From Heterohyrax brucei (lineage: Eukaryota > Chordata > Mammalia > Hyracoidea > Procaviidae), in contig CM053142.1 of NCBI GenBank assembly GCA_028571685.1, positions 198,020,796 to 198,084,795 of the forward strand: a stretch of DNA of 64,000 bases. The letters are read 5' to 3'. The notes under the pieces are model-generated. The model ran no database searches. It saw only the letters and a program-made list of their open reading frames with translations, and had not been told where the DNA came from. The position numbers were made by a program, and so were the translations under genes. This document shows positions 45,505-57,310 of the stretch, piece by piece (within the stretch, counting starts at the first letter, position 1; each line of letters opens with the position of its first letter).

Positions 45505-46240
45505 ATTCAGGTGCTATCTATCTCCATGAAATTTCTGCAGATCCGTTGGCGTGGAGTATGTTGAGATATTCCTTTTAAAGTGAAGGTACGTTATTTCGTC
45601 TGGCTGTACCCTCAGCTGGAAAGGAAGCACAATACCTAGCGATACCTTGTGGGCCTCTTGGAATTTGGGAGGCAGCTTTTGCCACATTTGGGTGTGTTAC
45701 TGTGGCCTGTTTATCAAGTGACTCATAAAGCTGATGGTTTTGAGCCCATCCCAGAACAAGACACGACTCTGTAACAGATTCAGGCAGCCATGCAAACAAC
45801 TCTGCCACTTGGGCCATATGATCTCTCTGATCCAGTGGTGTCTGAAGCATCAGTGTCACATAGAGATGCTGTTTGGAATCTTCGGCAAGCCCTTCTGGGT
45901 GAATCACATGCAGACTCTTAGGATTTTGCAGAAAAGCCCTACCATCCTCTATAGATAACTACAGCCTGTTTGAGAAACAGCTTTGGCCTGTTACAGCATC
46001 TTAATATAGATTGAACACTTAGCCATGGGCCACCAAGTCGCCATGTGGCCTGAGCTGCCGATGACAAGCTGGGTGTTGTCTGAGCCACAGAACCATAAAG
46101 TGGGACATTCAGAGCAGCACTTCTTTATTAAATGAAAGTGTTTTGTAGGGGAATGGACCTGTGCAAGACCTGAAGGCACAAGTAGGGGACCCACGTGCCC
46201 ATGTTCTCCACTTTTGTCATATAACCTGCCCACTTCCTGT
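45505..46240 (+). pseudogene. ERV-L pol fragment: RT thumb, connection, RNase H
   Basis: In the + frames it shows an LVGLLEFGRQLLPHLG segment near 45650 and an LPLGPYDLSDPVV stretch near 45805, both characteristic of the ERV-L connection region. The RNase H-like part runs to 46240. Several in-frame stops. It ends where an antisense RTE begins. Confidence 0.75.
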
Positions 46241-46257
46241 CTACATCAGTGGCCTCA

Positions 46258-47322
46258 TGTTGCTGTTAAGTACCGCAGGTTGGCTCTGACTCGTAGTTAG
46301 CCTAGGTGCAGCAGAACAAAGCACTGCCCTGTCCTTTGCTGTCCTCGTGACTGCTGTTACGCCTGAGCCCTGTGTTGCAGCCGTTGTGCCAATTAGTTAC
46401 GTTTAGGGTCCTCCACTTTTTTCAGTGACTTTTCTCTTTATCAAGCATGATGTCCTTCACTAGGCACTAAAAGTTTTGCCATTCTTGCTTCTAAGGAGCA
46501 TTCTAGCTGTACTTCAAGGCAGATGTGTGCATTTTGTTGGCAGTTCATGGAATATTCTTCATCAGCACCACAATTCAAAGGCTTCAATTCTTCTTTAGTC
46601 TTCTTTATTCATTGTCTAGCTTTCACATGGGTATGAGGCAAGTGAAAACATGTTGATTGGAGTCAGGCTGCACCTTAATCCTTAGAGTTACATCTTTGCT
46701 GCTTTTAACAGTTTAAAGACATCTTTTGCAGCAGATTCATCCAATGGAAGGTGTCCTTTGATTTCTTGAGTGCAGTTTCCGTTGACACTGATTGTGGATC
46801 CAAGTGGAATGAAGTTCTTGTAGCTTCAGCCTTTTCTACTTTTATCATGATGTTGCGTATTGGTCTAGCTGTGAGGATTTTTGTTTTATGTTGGAGTGTA
46901 GTCTATACTAAAGGCGGTAGTCTTTGCTGTTTATCAGTAAATGCTTCAGATCTTCATGTTCAGGAAACAAGATGCTGTCATCTTGTTTGGATCTTGATTG
47001 GATCTTGTCATCTTGATTGGATCACCTTTCTTTGGAATAGGCGTAAATGTGGATGTCTTCCAGACAGTTGGCCATGTAGCTATTTTCTGTATTTCTTGGC
47101 ATAAATGGGTATGCATACATACATTTGTTGTAATATCTCAGTTGGTATGCAGGAATTTGGGTTGCCTCTGTCTTTCACAAAGTGTCACACTGGTCCATTA
47201 CATCCATGATGTTGTGCTATTTGAACCTAGTAAGGAAGACACGTGAGTGACTCTAGGCTATGCCTGGAACCTGACTTTTCGCCAGTGTCTTTAGTGCAAC
47301 TTTTACTTCCTTCATCACCCTT
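46258..47322 (-). mobile_element. RTE LINE (RTE-7), 3' part
   Basis: In reverse complement it runs from the 3' tail near 46258 (taccgcaggttggctctgac on +) through the C-terminus and RT. A piece of ERV-L RT lies inside it at about 47138-47254. A solo LTR interrupts it at 47323. Confidence 0.75.
47138..47254 (+). pseudogene. ERV-L RT YxDD-region fragment inside an RTE
   Basis: A ~117-bp + strand stretch with no RTE counterpart, placed between RTE sequences equivalent to those flanking 33918 in RTE-4. It translates as an SVTLVHYIHDVVLF segment, which is the RT active-site region (Y-I-x-D-D degenerate). Its ends match 45290-45310 and 45420-45460 (tctttcaca, gtgtcacact, gtgagtgactctag). Confidence 0.65.
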
Positions 47323-47850
47323 TGTTTTAGCCAGCTAGTGCTGCTCCAACAGAAATACCACTGGGTGGATGGTTTTAACAAAGGAGGGTTTATTCTTACA
47401 CAGTCCAGCAGCCTACAAGTCCAAATTCAGGATGTGGGATGTCCACTCCAGGGGAAGGCTTTCCCCCTTGTTGGTTCTGGAGCAAAGTCCAGTATTGCGT
47501 CACTCCATCTTGGGGGAGCATCTTGGCACACGAACATCAGTTTCAAAGGACGCGCTCTTCTCCCAGTACTGCTTGATGGTATGAGGTTCTCAATTCTGTG
47601 CTTGCTTCCCTTTCCTTTTATCTCTTGTAGGGTGAAAAGATTAAGGATGGTGCAAGCCATACTCCAGGGAAACTCCCTTTACAGCGGAGCAGGGAGGTGA
47701 TCTTACAAAGGGATTTATAGTCCCACCCTAATCCTCTAACATCCAGCATAGGAAAATCACAAAATGGAGGACAGTCATAAAATATTGGGAATCATGGCCC
47801 AGCCACATGGCTACACATATTTTCGGGGGGACACAATTCAATCCATGACA
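47323..47850 (-). mobile_element. Solo LTR, MaLR-like family (copy 5)
   Basis: 528 bp, flanked by a perfect 5-bp TSD, ccctt, at 47318-47322 and 47851-47855. On the + strand it starts tgttttagcc and ends ccatgaca. It is inserted in RTE-7. Confidence 0.95.
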
Positions 47851-47855
47851 CCCTT

Positions 47856-49010
47856 TGTTCTTGATCACATGCTGCTTCCTGAAACAACTAAACACCAACT
47901 AACTCTTTTTGATACAGTGACTGTATGTGTTCCTTCCATGTTCTTTTGACGCTTTTTGTGTTGATCAGTGTTTTACCCATAGAATCCTTCATGTTTGCAA
48001 CTTGAGGCTTGAAAGTTCTTCAGTTCTTGCAGCTTGAGAAACGCTGAGCACGTCCTTCCCTTTTGGTTTCCTAGCTCCAGATCTTTGCACATGTCGTTAT
48101 AATACTCGGCCTTTTTGAGCTGCCTTTTGAAATCTTCTGTTTAACTCTTCATCGTTTCTTCTTTCACTTTGGCTGTTCAACCTTCAAGAGAAAGTTCCAG
48201 AGTCTCTTCTGACCTCCATTTTGGTCGTTCTAGTCTTTTTAACGACCTCTTGCTTTCTTTCTGTATGGGGTCCTTGATGTCATGCCACAGCGCCTCTGAT
48301 CTTCGGTCACAAGTGTCCAGTGCATTGTATCTGTTCTTGAGATGGTCTCTAGAGTCAGACCAGGTAATGTTCAAAGTCATTTTTTGGCTCTTTTGGACTT
48401 GTGCTGTTTTCTTTAGCTTCAGCTTGAACACATGTCTATGAGTAGCTGATGGTCTGTTGTGCAGGTTGCCCCTAGTCATGTCCTGACTGGTGACGTTCAG
48501 CTTTTCCATCATCTCTTTCCACAGAGATAATCTGTTAGATTCTTATGTATTCAGTCGAGTAACATTCACACATACAGTTTGTTTTTGTAGTTGAGAAAAA
48601 GGTATTGCAATGAAGAAGCTCGTATCGAAAAATTCCATCATGCCATTTCTGTCATCGTTTTGTCACCAAGGCTGTATGTTCTAACTGTTGATCTTTTGTT
48701 TCCCGCTTTCGTATTCCAGTCAGTGGTAATTATCAACGCACCCTGATTGCATGTTCGGTGAATTCCAGATAGCAGAAGTCGGTAAAAAATCTTCGGCTTC
48801 TTCAGCTTTGGCCTCGGTGGTACGTGAATTTGAATAGTAGTCGTATCAGCTGGTCTCCCTTGTAGATGTGTGGGTACATCCTGTCACCAATAATGTTGCA
48901 CTTCAGAATAGACCTTGAAACGTTCCTCTTGTCAATGAATGCATCACCATTGCCTTCAAGTTGTTCCTCTCTGGTTGTCATGTTTTTCCCACTCAAAGTG
49001 GCCTCCCGAG
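47856..49010 (-). mobile_element. RTE LINE (RTE-7), 5' part
   Basis: Continues RTE-7 after the LTR: linker and endonuclease regions in reverse complement. 48790-49000 corresponds to the endonuclease region, with recognisable tttgaatagtagtcgtatc and aatgcatcaccattgcctt segments. Many stops. Confidence 0.65.
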
Positions 49011-49560
49011 AAGTGCCTTACTGTCAGATGACTGATAGATACTTGTGCCTGGTTTGCAGAGGCTTCTGTGTGACACTCAGGCAGCGTTTGACAGTGCACA
49101 GCGACAGCGCTGCAGCCCTTTCTGGGAATCTCCCTAAAGGTCAGGGACGAGGGAAAGTACTCCCAATGGGCAGAGTGTCAAGCGGTGTGCGTGTTCACTT
49201 TGCTCAGAAGGAGAAACAGCCAAATGTGTGGTTGTATTCTGACTGACAGGTGTTGGCCACCGTTTTGGCTGGATGGTCTGAGACTTGGAAGGGGTGATGA
49301 GAAACTCGGAGACGAGGAGGAACAAGGAAATGTGTGTGCGTAGATCTCGGAGTGGGCCAGAGGGGACGTTTGTGTTTATGTGAATGCTCACCGTAGGGTG
49401 GCCTCGGCAGGGGAGGAGTTTAACAGTCAAGTGGATGGGATGACAGTTTCTGTGGAAACCAGTCATGCTCTTGTCCCCGCTACTCTCCTCATGACCTGAG
49501 GGACTCATAAACATAGTGACGGTGGTGACAGGGATGAAAGTTACACACCGACCCAGCAAC
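49011..49560 (+). pseudogene. ERV-L pol, between RNase H and integrase
   Basis: Expected by position to hold the end of RNase H and the start of integrase. Only weak similarity could be seen, so the assignment is by context. Confidence 0.35.
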
Positions 49561-50640
49561 ATGGACTGTCACTCACCAAGGCCCACCTGGCCATAGCAGT
49601 GCTGAGCCAGCACTGAGTCCCCAGGATGGCCCCACTCCTCCAGGTGATCAGGCAGCAGTATGGTGGCATCTTATTACACTGGACTGCTGTCGTCACGGAA
49701 GGCACAGCATGTTCGTTTTTACTGGGTTAGACGCTTGCTTGGAATATGAATTGTCTCTCCTGCATGCAACGAATCTCCTACAATATCATCAGTAAACTCC
49801 CAGAATACTTCATCCCCCATCATGGTGTCCCACACAGCGTTGTCTCAGATCGGGAGACCGCCAGCTAATGAAGTGCAGCAGTGGGCCCATGCTCCTGGGA
49901 TTCACTAGTCTTAAGGCGTGTTCTCCGTCATCCTAAAGCATCTGGTTTGACAGAGTGATGACGTACCCTTCTGCAGATATAATGACGGTAACATACCTTG
50001 CAGAGTCGGGACAGTGTTCTCCAGCCAGCTGTATGTGCTCTAAACCAGCAACTAGTGTATGGTACTGTTTCTCCCGTAGCCGTGATTCAGGGCTGAGGAA
50101 TCAAGGGGTGGAAATCACAGAGGCAGTGTTCTCTGTTACCCCTGTGACTGCTGTTACCCAATTGGAAAGTTTTTACTTCCTATCTACCTTACCTTATTCA
50201 GATCTTGATTCCAGAGGGCAGAGTGCTCTCACCTGGAGATACAGTCACTGATTCCATGGAACCAGATGGTAAAGATGTCACCAGCAGCTTCAGGCACCTC
50301 ATGCGTTTGGATCAACTGGCAAAGAAGGGAGTTACCATACTGGCTGGTGTGAGTGATCCTGATTACCAAAAGGAACTTGGATTGGTATTGGATAATGGAG
50401 GGAAGAAAGAGTAGCCTGGAGTACTGGAGATCCTTTCGGGCATCTCTCAGTACTACCATACTTCATGATTAAAGTCAGTGGAAAGCTACTGCAACCCAAT
50501 TCCAGCATGACTCCTGATGGCCCAGATCCTTCAGAAATGGTTTGTGTCACCCCCACGAGGCATAGAACAAGCTAAAGTGCTTGCTGAGGGCAAAGGGAAT
50601 ACAGAATAGTTGATGGAAGAAGGTAGTTCTAAATACCAAT
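49561..50640 (+). pseudogene. ERV-L integrase and dUTPase remnant
   Basis: Integrase-core landmarks: a HGVP-x-S-V-V-S-D-R stretch near 49822 (conserved Asp region) and an EVQQWAHAPG-like stretch near 49876. Further on, 50320-50410 reads GVTILAGVSDPDY then LGLVLDNGGKKE, the conserved dUTPase motif 3 region. A dUTPase downstream of integrase is the hallmark of ERV-L. Frameshifts and stops throughout. Confidence 0.8.
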
Positions 50641-50794
50641 TGTGACCACATGACCTCTTGGAGAAATGAAGACTTATTGTTCTAAGTATTTCAGATATTT
50701 GTATTTCTTCACTTGCATGATGTAGGTTGTAAACAGGGCAGTTTGTGCATCTGTCAGTTGTTTCACATTATATGCAACTGTGACTTCATAATTT
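50641..50794 (+). other. ERV-L 3' internal end
   Basis: Short AT-rich stretch after dUTPase and before an antisense RTE. No env is seen, as is normal for ERV-L. Confidence 0.4.
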
Positions 50795-51716
50795 ATTTAG
50801 AAATGATGGTTAAGGTTGTATTTGCAGATGACAAATTGACAGAGGTTGACCCATGCAGTGTTCCTTTGTTATATTCAAACAACTGCCTCTTGATCCGTGG
50901 ATGCACAGGATCCATGAGCACAATGAAGGTTCTGGAATTGCTATTCTCTTCAGTGTTAGCCGTAATGTGTTATGGTCCCCATAGCTGAATGCCTTTGCAG
51001 GGTCAGGAAAACACAAGTAAACATCTTTCTGGAGTTCTTTGCTTTGCAACAAGATCCGTCTGACAGCAGCAGTGATATCCTTGATGTGTCCTCCTCTGAC
51101 TCTGGCCTGAATTTCGGGAAGTTCCCGATTGATACACTGCTGCAGCCACTCTTGAATAATCCTCAGTAAAGTTTTACTTGCGTGTGATAGTAATGATATG
51201 GTTTGATAACTTCCCTGTTCACTTGGATCAGCTTTCGTGGGAATGGGCATAAACAGGGATCTCTTCCAGTCTGTTGGCTGTCTTCCAAATTTCTTGGTAT
51301 AGAAGAGCAAGCACTTCTAGTGCTGCATCCATTTGGTGAAACATCCCAACTGATGGTCTGTCGGTTCCCGGAGCCTTGGTCTTGTCAGCGCCTTCGGTGC
51401 AGCTTGGACTCTTCCTTCAGTACCATTGGCTCCTGATCGTATGCTACCTTTTGAAATGGCCAGCCAGTTCTTTTTGGTATAATGACCATATATTCCTTCC
51501 ATCTTATTTTGATGTTTTCTGCGCCACTTAATATTTTCCCCATAGAATCCTTCACTGTTGCAACTTGAGGCTTCAACTTCTCTTCACTTTTAGAAGTGAT
51601 GAGCATGTCCTTCCTGTTTTGTTTTCTATCTCCAGCTCTTGACATGTGTCATTATAATGTGTTGTCTTTTTGAGCTGCATTTCAAAATCTTCAGCTCTTT
51701 TACTTCATTATTTCTT
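50795..51716 (-). mobile_element. RTE LINE (RTE-8), part 1
   Basis: In reverse complement: RT with an FPDPAKAFSYGDHNTL segment near 50990 and a DWKRSLFMPIPTKADPSE segment near 51240, extending upstream to 51716. Its 3' end is lost at about 50795. Interrupted by an L1 at 51717. Confidence 0.8.
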
Positions 51717-52963
51717 TTTTTTTTTACTATGACTGAGTGAAAATATACATTCCCATATAAATTTGCATGCCCACCTATGTGCAGCTTCCATCGTTCTCCC
51801 TGCCCGGCGACAGCACACTGTTCCTTTCTGCTCCATACATGTCTCATCCTCTCAACAGTCTCTTTTCCCCTCCTTTCCACCCACTCCCCTTACTCCACTC
51901 AGAGGTCAGCAGGATGATATCCTATAGATACATAGAACCATAAAGTGCACCCAATATCTAGTCACTCTGCATCGCCAAGTCCAGTCCCTTGCTGTCCGAA
52001 GAGTGGACCTTCATTATGATCCATGGGGAAGGGCAGCATCAGGGCCAGGGGCCATGCTCCCAGAGGAACCCTGAAGCCACTGGACCATCAGTTGCAGTCT
52101 TTTGTGGAGATCTCAGGGTGCACCCCTTTTTATTCTTGTGTTGCCAGTGAGACTCAACTTTGTGAGCTCCATCGTGACTATCACTAGTGGTGCCTGGGCA
52201 CCATCTGGTTCTTCCAGTCCCAAGTCAATGTAGGCACCCACTCATGTGGGTCTCTCTGTCTTCTGGGTTGTCATTTTGGTCCTCGGTGAGCATCCATTCC
52301 TGCTGAGTTGGGACCATTTGCTGTGCCCCCGAGTGGCAGCTTGGCAGCTTTTAAGACCCCAGACGCCCCTCACCAATGTGGGATGCAGAGAGCTCTCTTA
52401 GCAAAACTCAATTTCACCTAAGAGCATGGTCCCCTGCCCCCCGCCCTAGCTACCGTGTCCTTGCATTATTGGGTTAAGATGGAAGGAGTACTCAAGTTAT
52501 GCTGAAGTCCACTTAATATTGTTCTTGTTTCTAATGTGTGCTGTCACTGATTTCACTCAACCAAATTTCTACCAACTATCTAATCTAAACCCTCCCCCCT
52601 CCCCCTCCCTTCCTCTCTTCCCTTGCAGCCACCAAAGAGTCTTTTCTTCTATGCATAAGTCTGTTTTTGAGTTCTTATCGTAGAGGTCTCATACAGTATT
52701 TGTCCTTTTGTCGCTGACTACTTTCACTCACCATAATGTCTTCCAGTTGAAACCATGTTATGTTTCCTGGAATCATCATTGTTCTTTATCATAGCATAGT
52801 GCTCCATTGAGTATATGTACCATAGTTTACCTATCCATTTCTCTGTTGTTGGGCATCTGGGTTGATTCCATCTTTTTGCTATCATGGATTGGGCTGTGAT
52901 AAACATTCTTGTGCATGTATCCATTGGTGTGAATGGCCTTGATTCTGTAGGATATATTCCTAG
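51717..52963 (-). mobile_element. L1, 5'-truncated 3' end
   Basis: It begins on + with a T run (poly(A) of the - element) and holds the 3' UTR plus the end of ORF2 in reverse complement (near 52730-52960). It is flanked by a 13-bp TSD, ttcattatttctt, at 51704-51716 and 52964-52976. The same 3' UTR occurs at 61972-63125 and 63310-64000. Confidence 0.95.
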
Positions 52964-52976
52964 TTCATTATTTCTT

Positions 52977-53290
52977 CCTTTTGCTGTAGCTCCTTGACAT
53001 TCAACACCAAGTTTCAGAGTCTCTGCTGACATCCACTTTATTTTCCTCTTCTCATGCCTTTTAATGACCTCTTGCTTCATGTAGGATGTCATTGTTGTCA
53101 TTTTAGAACTGATCTGGCCTTTAGTTGTTAGTGTTCAACGCATTGCATCTGTTCTTGAAATGCTCTCCAAACTCAGGTGGCATGTACTCAGTGTCATACT
53201 TTGATTTTCAAAGACTTCCTTTAATTTTCCTCAGTTTCAATTTGAATTTCCATGTGAGCAGCTGATGGCCTGTTCCAAGGTGATATGATT
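52977..53290 (-). mobile_element. RTE LINE (RTE-8), part 2
   Basis: Continues RTE-8 upstream of the L1 insertion: linker/endonuclease-side sequence, with aatgacctcttgcttcatg near 53065 as in RTE-4 and RTE-7. Confidence 0.7.
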
Positions 53291-53334
53291 TAACAGCGAT
53301 ATAATGATATGGTCAGCTGCATGGTGAAATCTGC

Positions 53335-53642
53335 TGTGACCAGTCATTCAGGGGAGAGGGAGTTTTCATTAGGTTGTGGCCTTTTTCCAGTATATAAATA
53401 GATGTCTCATCAGGCTGTCACTCTGAATCCTGCATCCAACTTGGTCATCATCTGACTTCCAGTTCTTGGGACTTGAGCTCACAACTTACCTGTTGTTCTT
53501 GGGTTTCTCAGCCTTCATAGCCTCTAGTTGACCCCTGACCCTTGGACTTGAGACTTGATAGCCTGTGCTTCCTGCATGAGCCATTTTATTGAAATTAGTC
53601 TATTTCACTTGCTTGGCTTCTCTAGAAAATCCAGCCTAAGAC
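53335..53642 (+). repeat. ERV-L-type LTR, candidate 3' LTR
   Basis: Starts near tgtgaccagtcattc and ends cagcctaagaca. Its interior (cttgggacttgagctc, gagccattttattga) parallels the LTR at 43116-43556 but is strongly diverged. It may be the 3' LTR of that provirus or a separate MLT2-like LTR. Confidence 0.5.
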
Positions 53643-54504
53643 AGTGACCAGAAAAGGATTCTATTTTGACGTTATTATGAACTCATGGATGGAAACATTT
53701 GATGTGTTTTAATCCATTGCTTTTCTTTGTTATGTTCAAGTTGTCTCATCTTTAGCGTTCTCAGGGTGCCTCTGTGTTCTGTGATACCTGTGCTGCCTAC
53801 ATTTGGTAGACTCATCTCTTACCTACCCCAGACCTGGATTAAGCCATTTCTTTAAGAGCCTCTGGTTTATTTTCATGGGAAGTGATGTTTCCAAATCACA
53901 GTGGTGGGTGCGCTAAACTACAGGGATGCTCATTTGTATTCTTCCTGTGCTGTTTCTATGAACAGAGCTAGGCTGTGTGTGTGGAGGCTACCTTCAGTGA
54001 CTACCAGGTGTTTACTAAACCTTTTCTGTCCGTGTCTCTGTCCCCTTTTGACACGGAGAACCTGAGTTCTCAAGACGGGGGATGACGGAACGTCACAGTT
54101 ACTCATCTGCTTTCCCTCAGTACATGTGTCACAGCCGCAGTGTAACAGTGACAGTGCTGTTACTTCTTATGTTATTGCTGAAAGCAGTGAAAATTTTTGT
54201 GGGGCCTATTTCCACTTCATGCTTTATAGTTATACATGATCTACATTGTAAAACAGGTGTATATCACCTACCGTATTCTTTCTCGTGAATGTTCTTTTGG
54301 TCTTAGTTGTACAAGTAGATACAGTGAAACCTGTGGACCCCCAAACTTGACAAAGCTGCCTCGTTTTTCTGGGCCTTGCAAGTTTTACGTCTTTGACAGG
54401 GTACAATCTTACCATTTTTTCCTGTTGTTTCCTGTTAGTAAAGAATACTTGAGTTGTTCTCTGACAGGTTCCAACTTTGACAAGCTTTTATTGTACGTAG
54501 TAAG
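53643..54504. other. Unassigned
   Basis: 53820-53900 (ttaagccatttctttaagag) may be another ERV-L LTR end. The rest is unassigned, with no coding support. Confidence 0.3.
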
Positions 54505-54984
54505 TCCCGTCATCTGTCAGCTTGTTGCACTGTGGCAGCTGCATGTTGCTGTAATGCCAGTAACAATGCCACCAGCATTCAGATGCCAGCAGGGCCCTCA
54601 TGGCAGACAGGTTTCAGGTGAGCTTCTAGACTAAGACAGACTAGGAGGAAGTACCCATCAGCCTTCTGAAAAGAACTAGCCAGTGAAAACCTTATGGACA
54701 ACAGTGAAATGTTGTCTGATACTATGCCAGGGGGTGAGCCCCTCAGGTGGGAATGCACTCAGAATGTGATTCAGAAAGAGCTGCCCTCAAAGTTGAGTCA
54801 ACTTGAATGGCGTGGATGGAGTCAGGCTTTGAGGACCTTCGTTTGCTGCCTTGGCACAACTCAGAGTGAGAAGAAACAGCTGCAGGTTTTCATTAACTGT
54901 TGGAATTTGGAAGGTACGAAGTATGATTCTAGGAAAATGGAGAATTGTAAAAAATTAAATTCAGCGCATAGATATTGATATTGT

Positions 54985-55165
54985 GTGCATTTGGAAACTC
55001 TGGTGGTGCAGTGGTTTAGTGCTCCATCTGCTAACCAAAAAGGCGGCAATTGAGATCTGCCAGGAGCTCCTCGGAAATGCTGTGGGGCAGTTCTGCTCTG
55101 TCCTGTAGGGTCCCTGTGGGTTGGAATCGACTTGACAATAATGGGTTTGGTGGGTTTTTCCTAGG
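54985..55165 (+). mobile_element. AfroSINE in RTE-9
   Basis: Full-length: ggaaactctggtggtgcagt, ctgctaaccaaaaaggcgg, ctcctcggaaatgctgtggg, ggttggaatcgacttgac. Confidence 0.9.
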
Positions 55166-55282
55166 CATTTGTGAGCTGAAATGGACTGTTACTGGCTGTT
55201 TTGAATTGAACAATCCATGTGCTGGGAATGACAGTTTGAAGATGAATAATGTTGCTTTCATCATCAAAAAGAGTATTTCAGG

Positions 55283-55455
55283 ATCCGTCCTGGTGGCATA
55301 GTGGTCACATGCTACTGCTGCTAACCAAAAGCTTGGCAGTTTGAAACTAGCAGGTGCTTCTTGGAAACTCTGTGTGGCAGTTCTGCTCTGTCTTATTGGG
55401 TTGCTGTGAGTCAGAACTGACTCGCCAGCAGTGGATTTTTTCTTTTTTTTATTGT
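55283..55455 (+). mobile_element. AfroSINE in RTE-9, second copy
   Basis: Full-length: cctggtggcatagtggtcac, ctgctaaccaaaagcttgg, cttcttggaaactctgtgtg, gtgagtcagaactgactcgc, then a T run. Confidence 0.9.
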
Positions 55456-57310
55456 TCTGATATCCCGAAATGCAACTCTGTCAGTGATAGGATAATATCC
55501 GTGTACCTACAAGGAAAACCATTTAATATCATTCTTACTCAGATTTACACGCTAACCATGAAGGCCAAAATGAGGTAATTGAAGATTTTTCCAACTTCTT
55601 TAGTCTGATATTGATGAGACATGCAACCAGGATGCAATGCTAAGTACTAGTGATTGGAATTCAAACATTGGAAACAAAGAAGTCATATTCATAGTTGGAA
55701 AATACAGCCTAGGTAATAGAGATGATACAGACTATTGCGTGACAGCATTTTGCAAGACAAACAGCAGCTATACACATGAAATTTGATGGATGGAATATAC
55801 AGAAATCATACTGACCACATCTGTGGAAAGAGACCATGGAAAAGCTCGATATCATTGTTTGGAACCAGGCCCACAGCCAACTACAGAATATATCATCAGT
55901 CGCTTGTGTGCAAGTTCAGGCTGAAGCTGAAGAAAATTAGAACAAATCTACAAAAAGCCACAGCATGACCTTGAGTATGTCCGACCCTAACTTAGAGACC
56001 ATCTCAAGAGTAGACTTCAGGCAGTGAACACTAGTGACCAGTGGATGACCAAAGGAGTGTGGAATGATTTGGAAGAACATCTTACATGACAAAAGCAAGA
56101 GGTCATTAAAAAGACAGAGGAAGTATGGATCATTAATATCATGTCCTCTACCATTTCAAGATACCCTACATCGTGGGTTGGATTTGGCCTCCCAGAAACG
56201 CGTCAGCTTGGTTTGGCCATGAGTCTCAGTACTGTACGGCTGTCCTCCATGTTGTGATCGTCATTTTCCTATGGAAAATTCAGGATCCTGCCTGAAAGCA
56301 GAGACTGCCAGATAGATGTTTACCTGTGTTTCATTGACTGTGTAAAAGCATTGAACTGTGTGAATGTGAATTGTAAAAAATTATGGATAATGTTGCCAAG
56401 AACGGGAATTTGGTAACAATTATGCTTGTGAGGAAAGTCTATCTAGATCAAGTGGCAGTTGTTCAAATAGGGCAAGAGGACACTGCATGGTTTCAAGCCA
56501 GGACACATACTTATTCAGTCTGTATTCTGAGCAAATGATGAGAGAAGCTGGAGTATATGAGGAAGACTGGGACATCGGGGCTAGAGAGTCTGAGTAACAG
56601 CCTTCGTTGTGCACGTGATCCAACCGTGCTGGCTGAAAGTAAAGGGGACTTGAAGCACTTACTGAGGAAGATGCGGATTACACCGCAACATAAAACAGAA
56701 ATCCTGACAACTTGGCTAGGAGGTGACATCATAATAAATGGGGAAAACATTGAAGCTGGCATTTCCTCTTACTTTGATTAACATCCATGAGAGCAGCAGT
56801 CAAGAAATGAAAAGACCCATTGCAGTGGGCGAACTGCTGCAAAGGATGTCTTGAAGATGGTAAAAGGTGTCTGTCACCTCGAAGACCAAGGTGCACCTGA
56901 CCCAGGCCATGGTATTTTCACTCAGCTCATAGGCACGTGAAAGCTGGACAGTAAATAAGGAATACCTAAGAGGATTTGATGCCTCTGAATTATGCTGTTG
57001 GTGCCACGGACTGCCAAAGGAACAAACAGGTCTGTCTGAAGGACTATGGCCAGAATTTTCCTCAGAAGCAAAGATTAAAAGACTTCATTGTACGTACTTT
57101 GGACGTTGTATCGGGAGGCATCAGTCCCTGGAGATGGACATAATGCTTGGTAGAGGGTCGGCGAAGAAGAGGAAGGTCCTCAGAGAGCTAGATGGGCTTA
57201 CACAGTGGCTGCAACAGCGGGCTCCAGCACAGCAGCCGCTGTGAGGGCCGGGTAGGCCTGGGCGTTGTTTCATTCTGCTGGGCACGGCGTCGCTGGGAGT
57301 CGGCGCCCCC

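Larger units (their letters stand above)
54505..57310 (+). mobile_element. RTE LINE, nearly full length (RTE-9)
   Basis: The 5' UTR (54505-54880) lacks any tandem expansion and so shows the single-copy state. Endonuclease 54890-56100 includes a DRIISVYLQGKPFN segment near 55480 and is split by two AfroSINEs. RT is heavily decayed from 56290, and the C-terminus and 3' end lie near 57310. An LTR-like fragment occupies about 56165-56290. Inactive. Confidence 0.8.
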
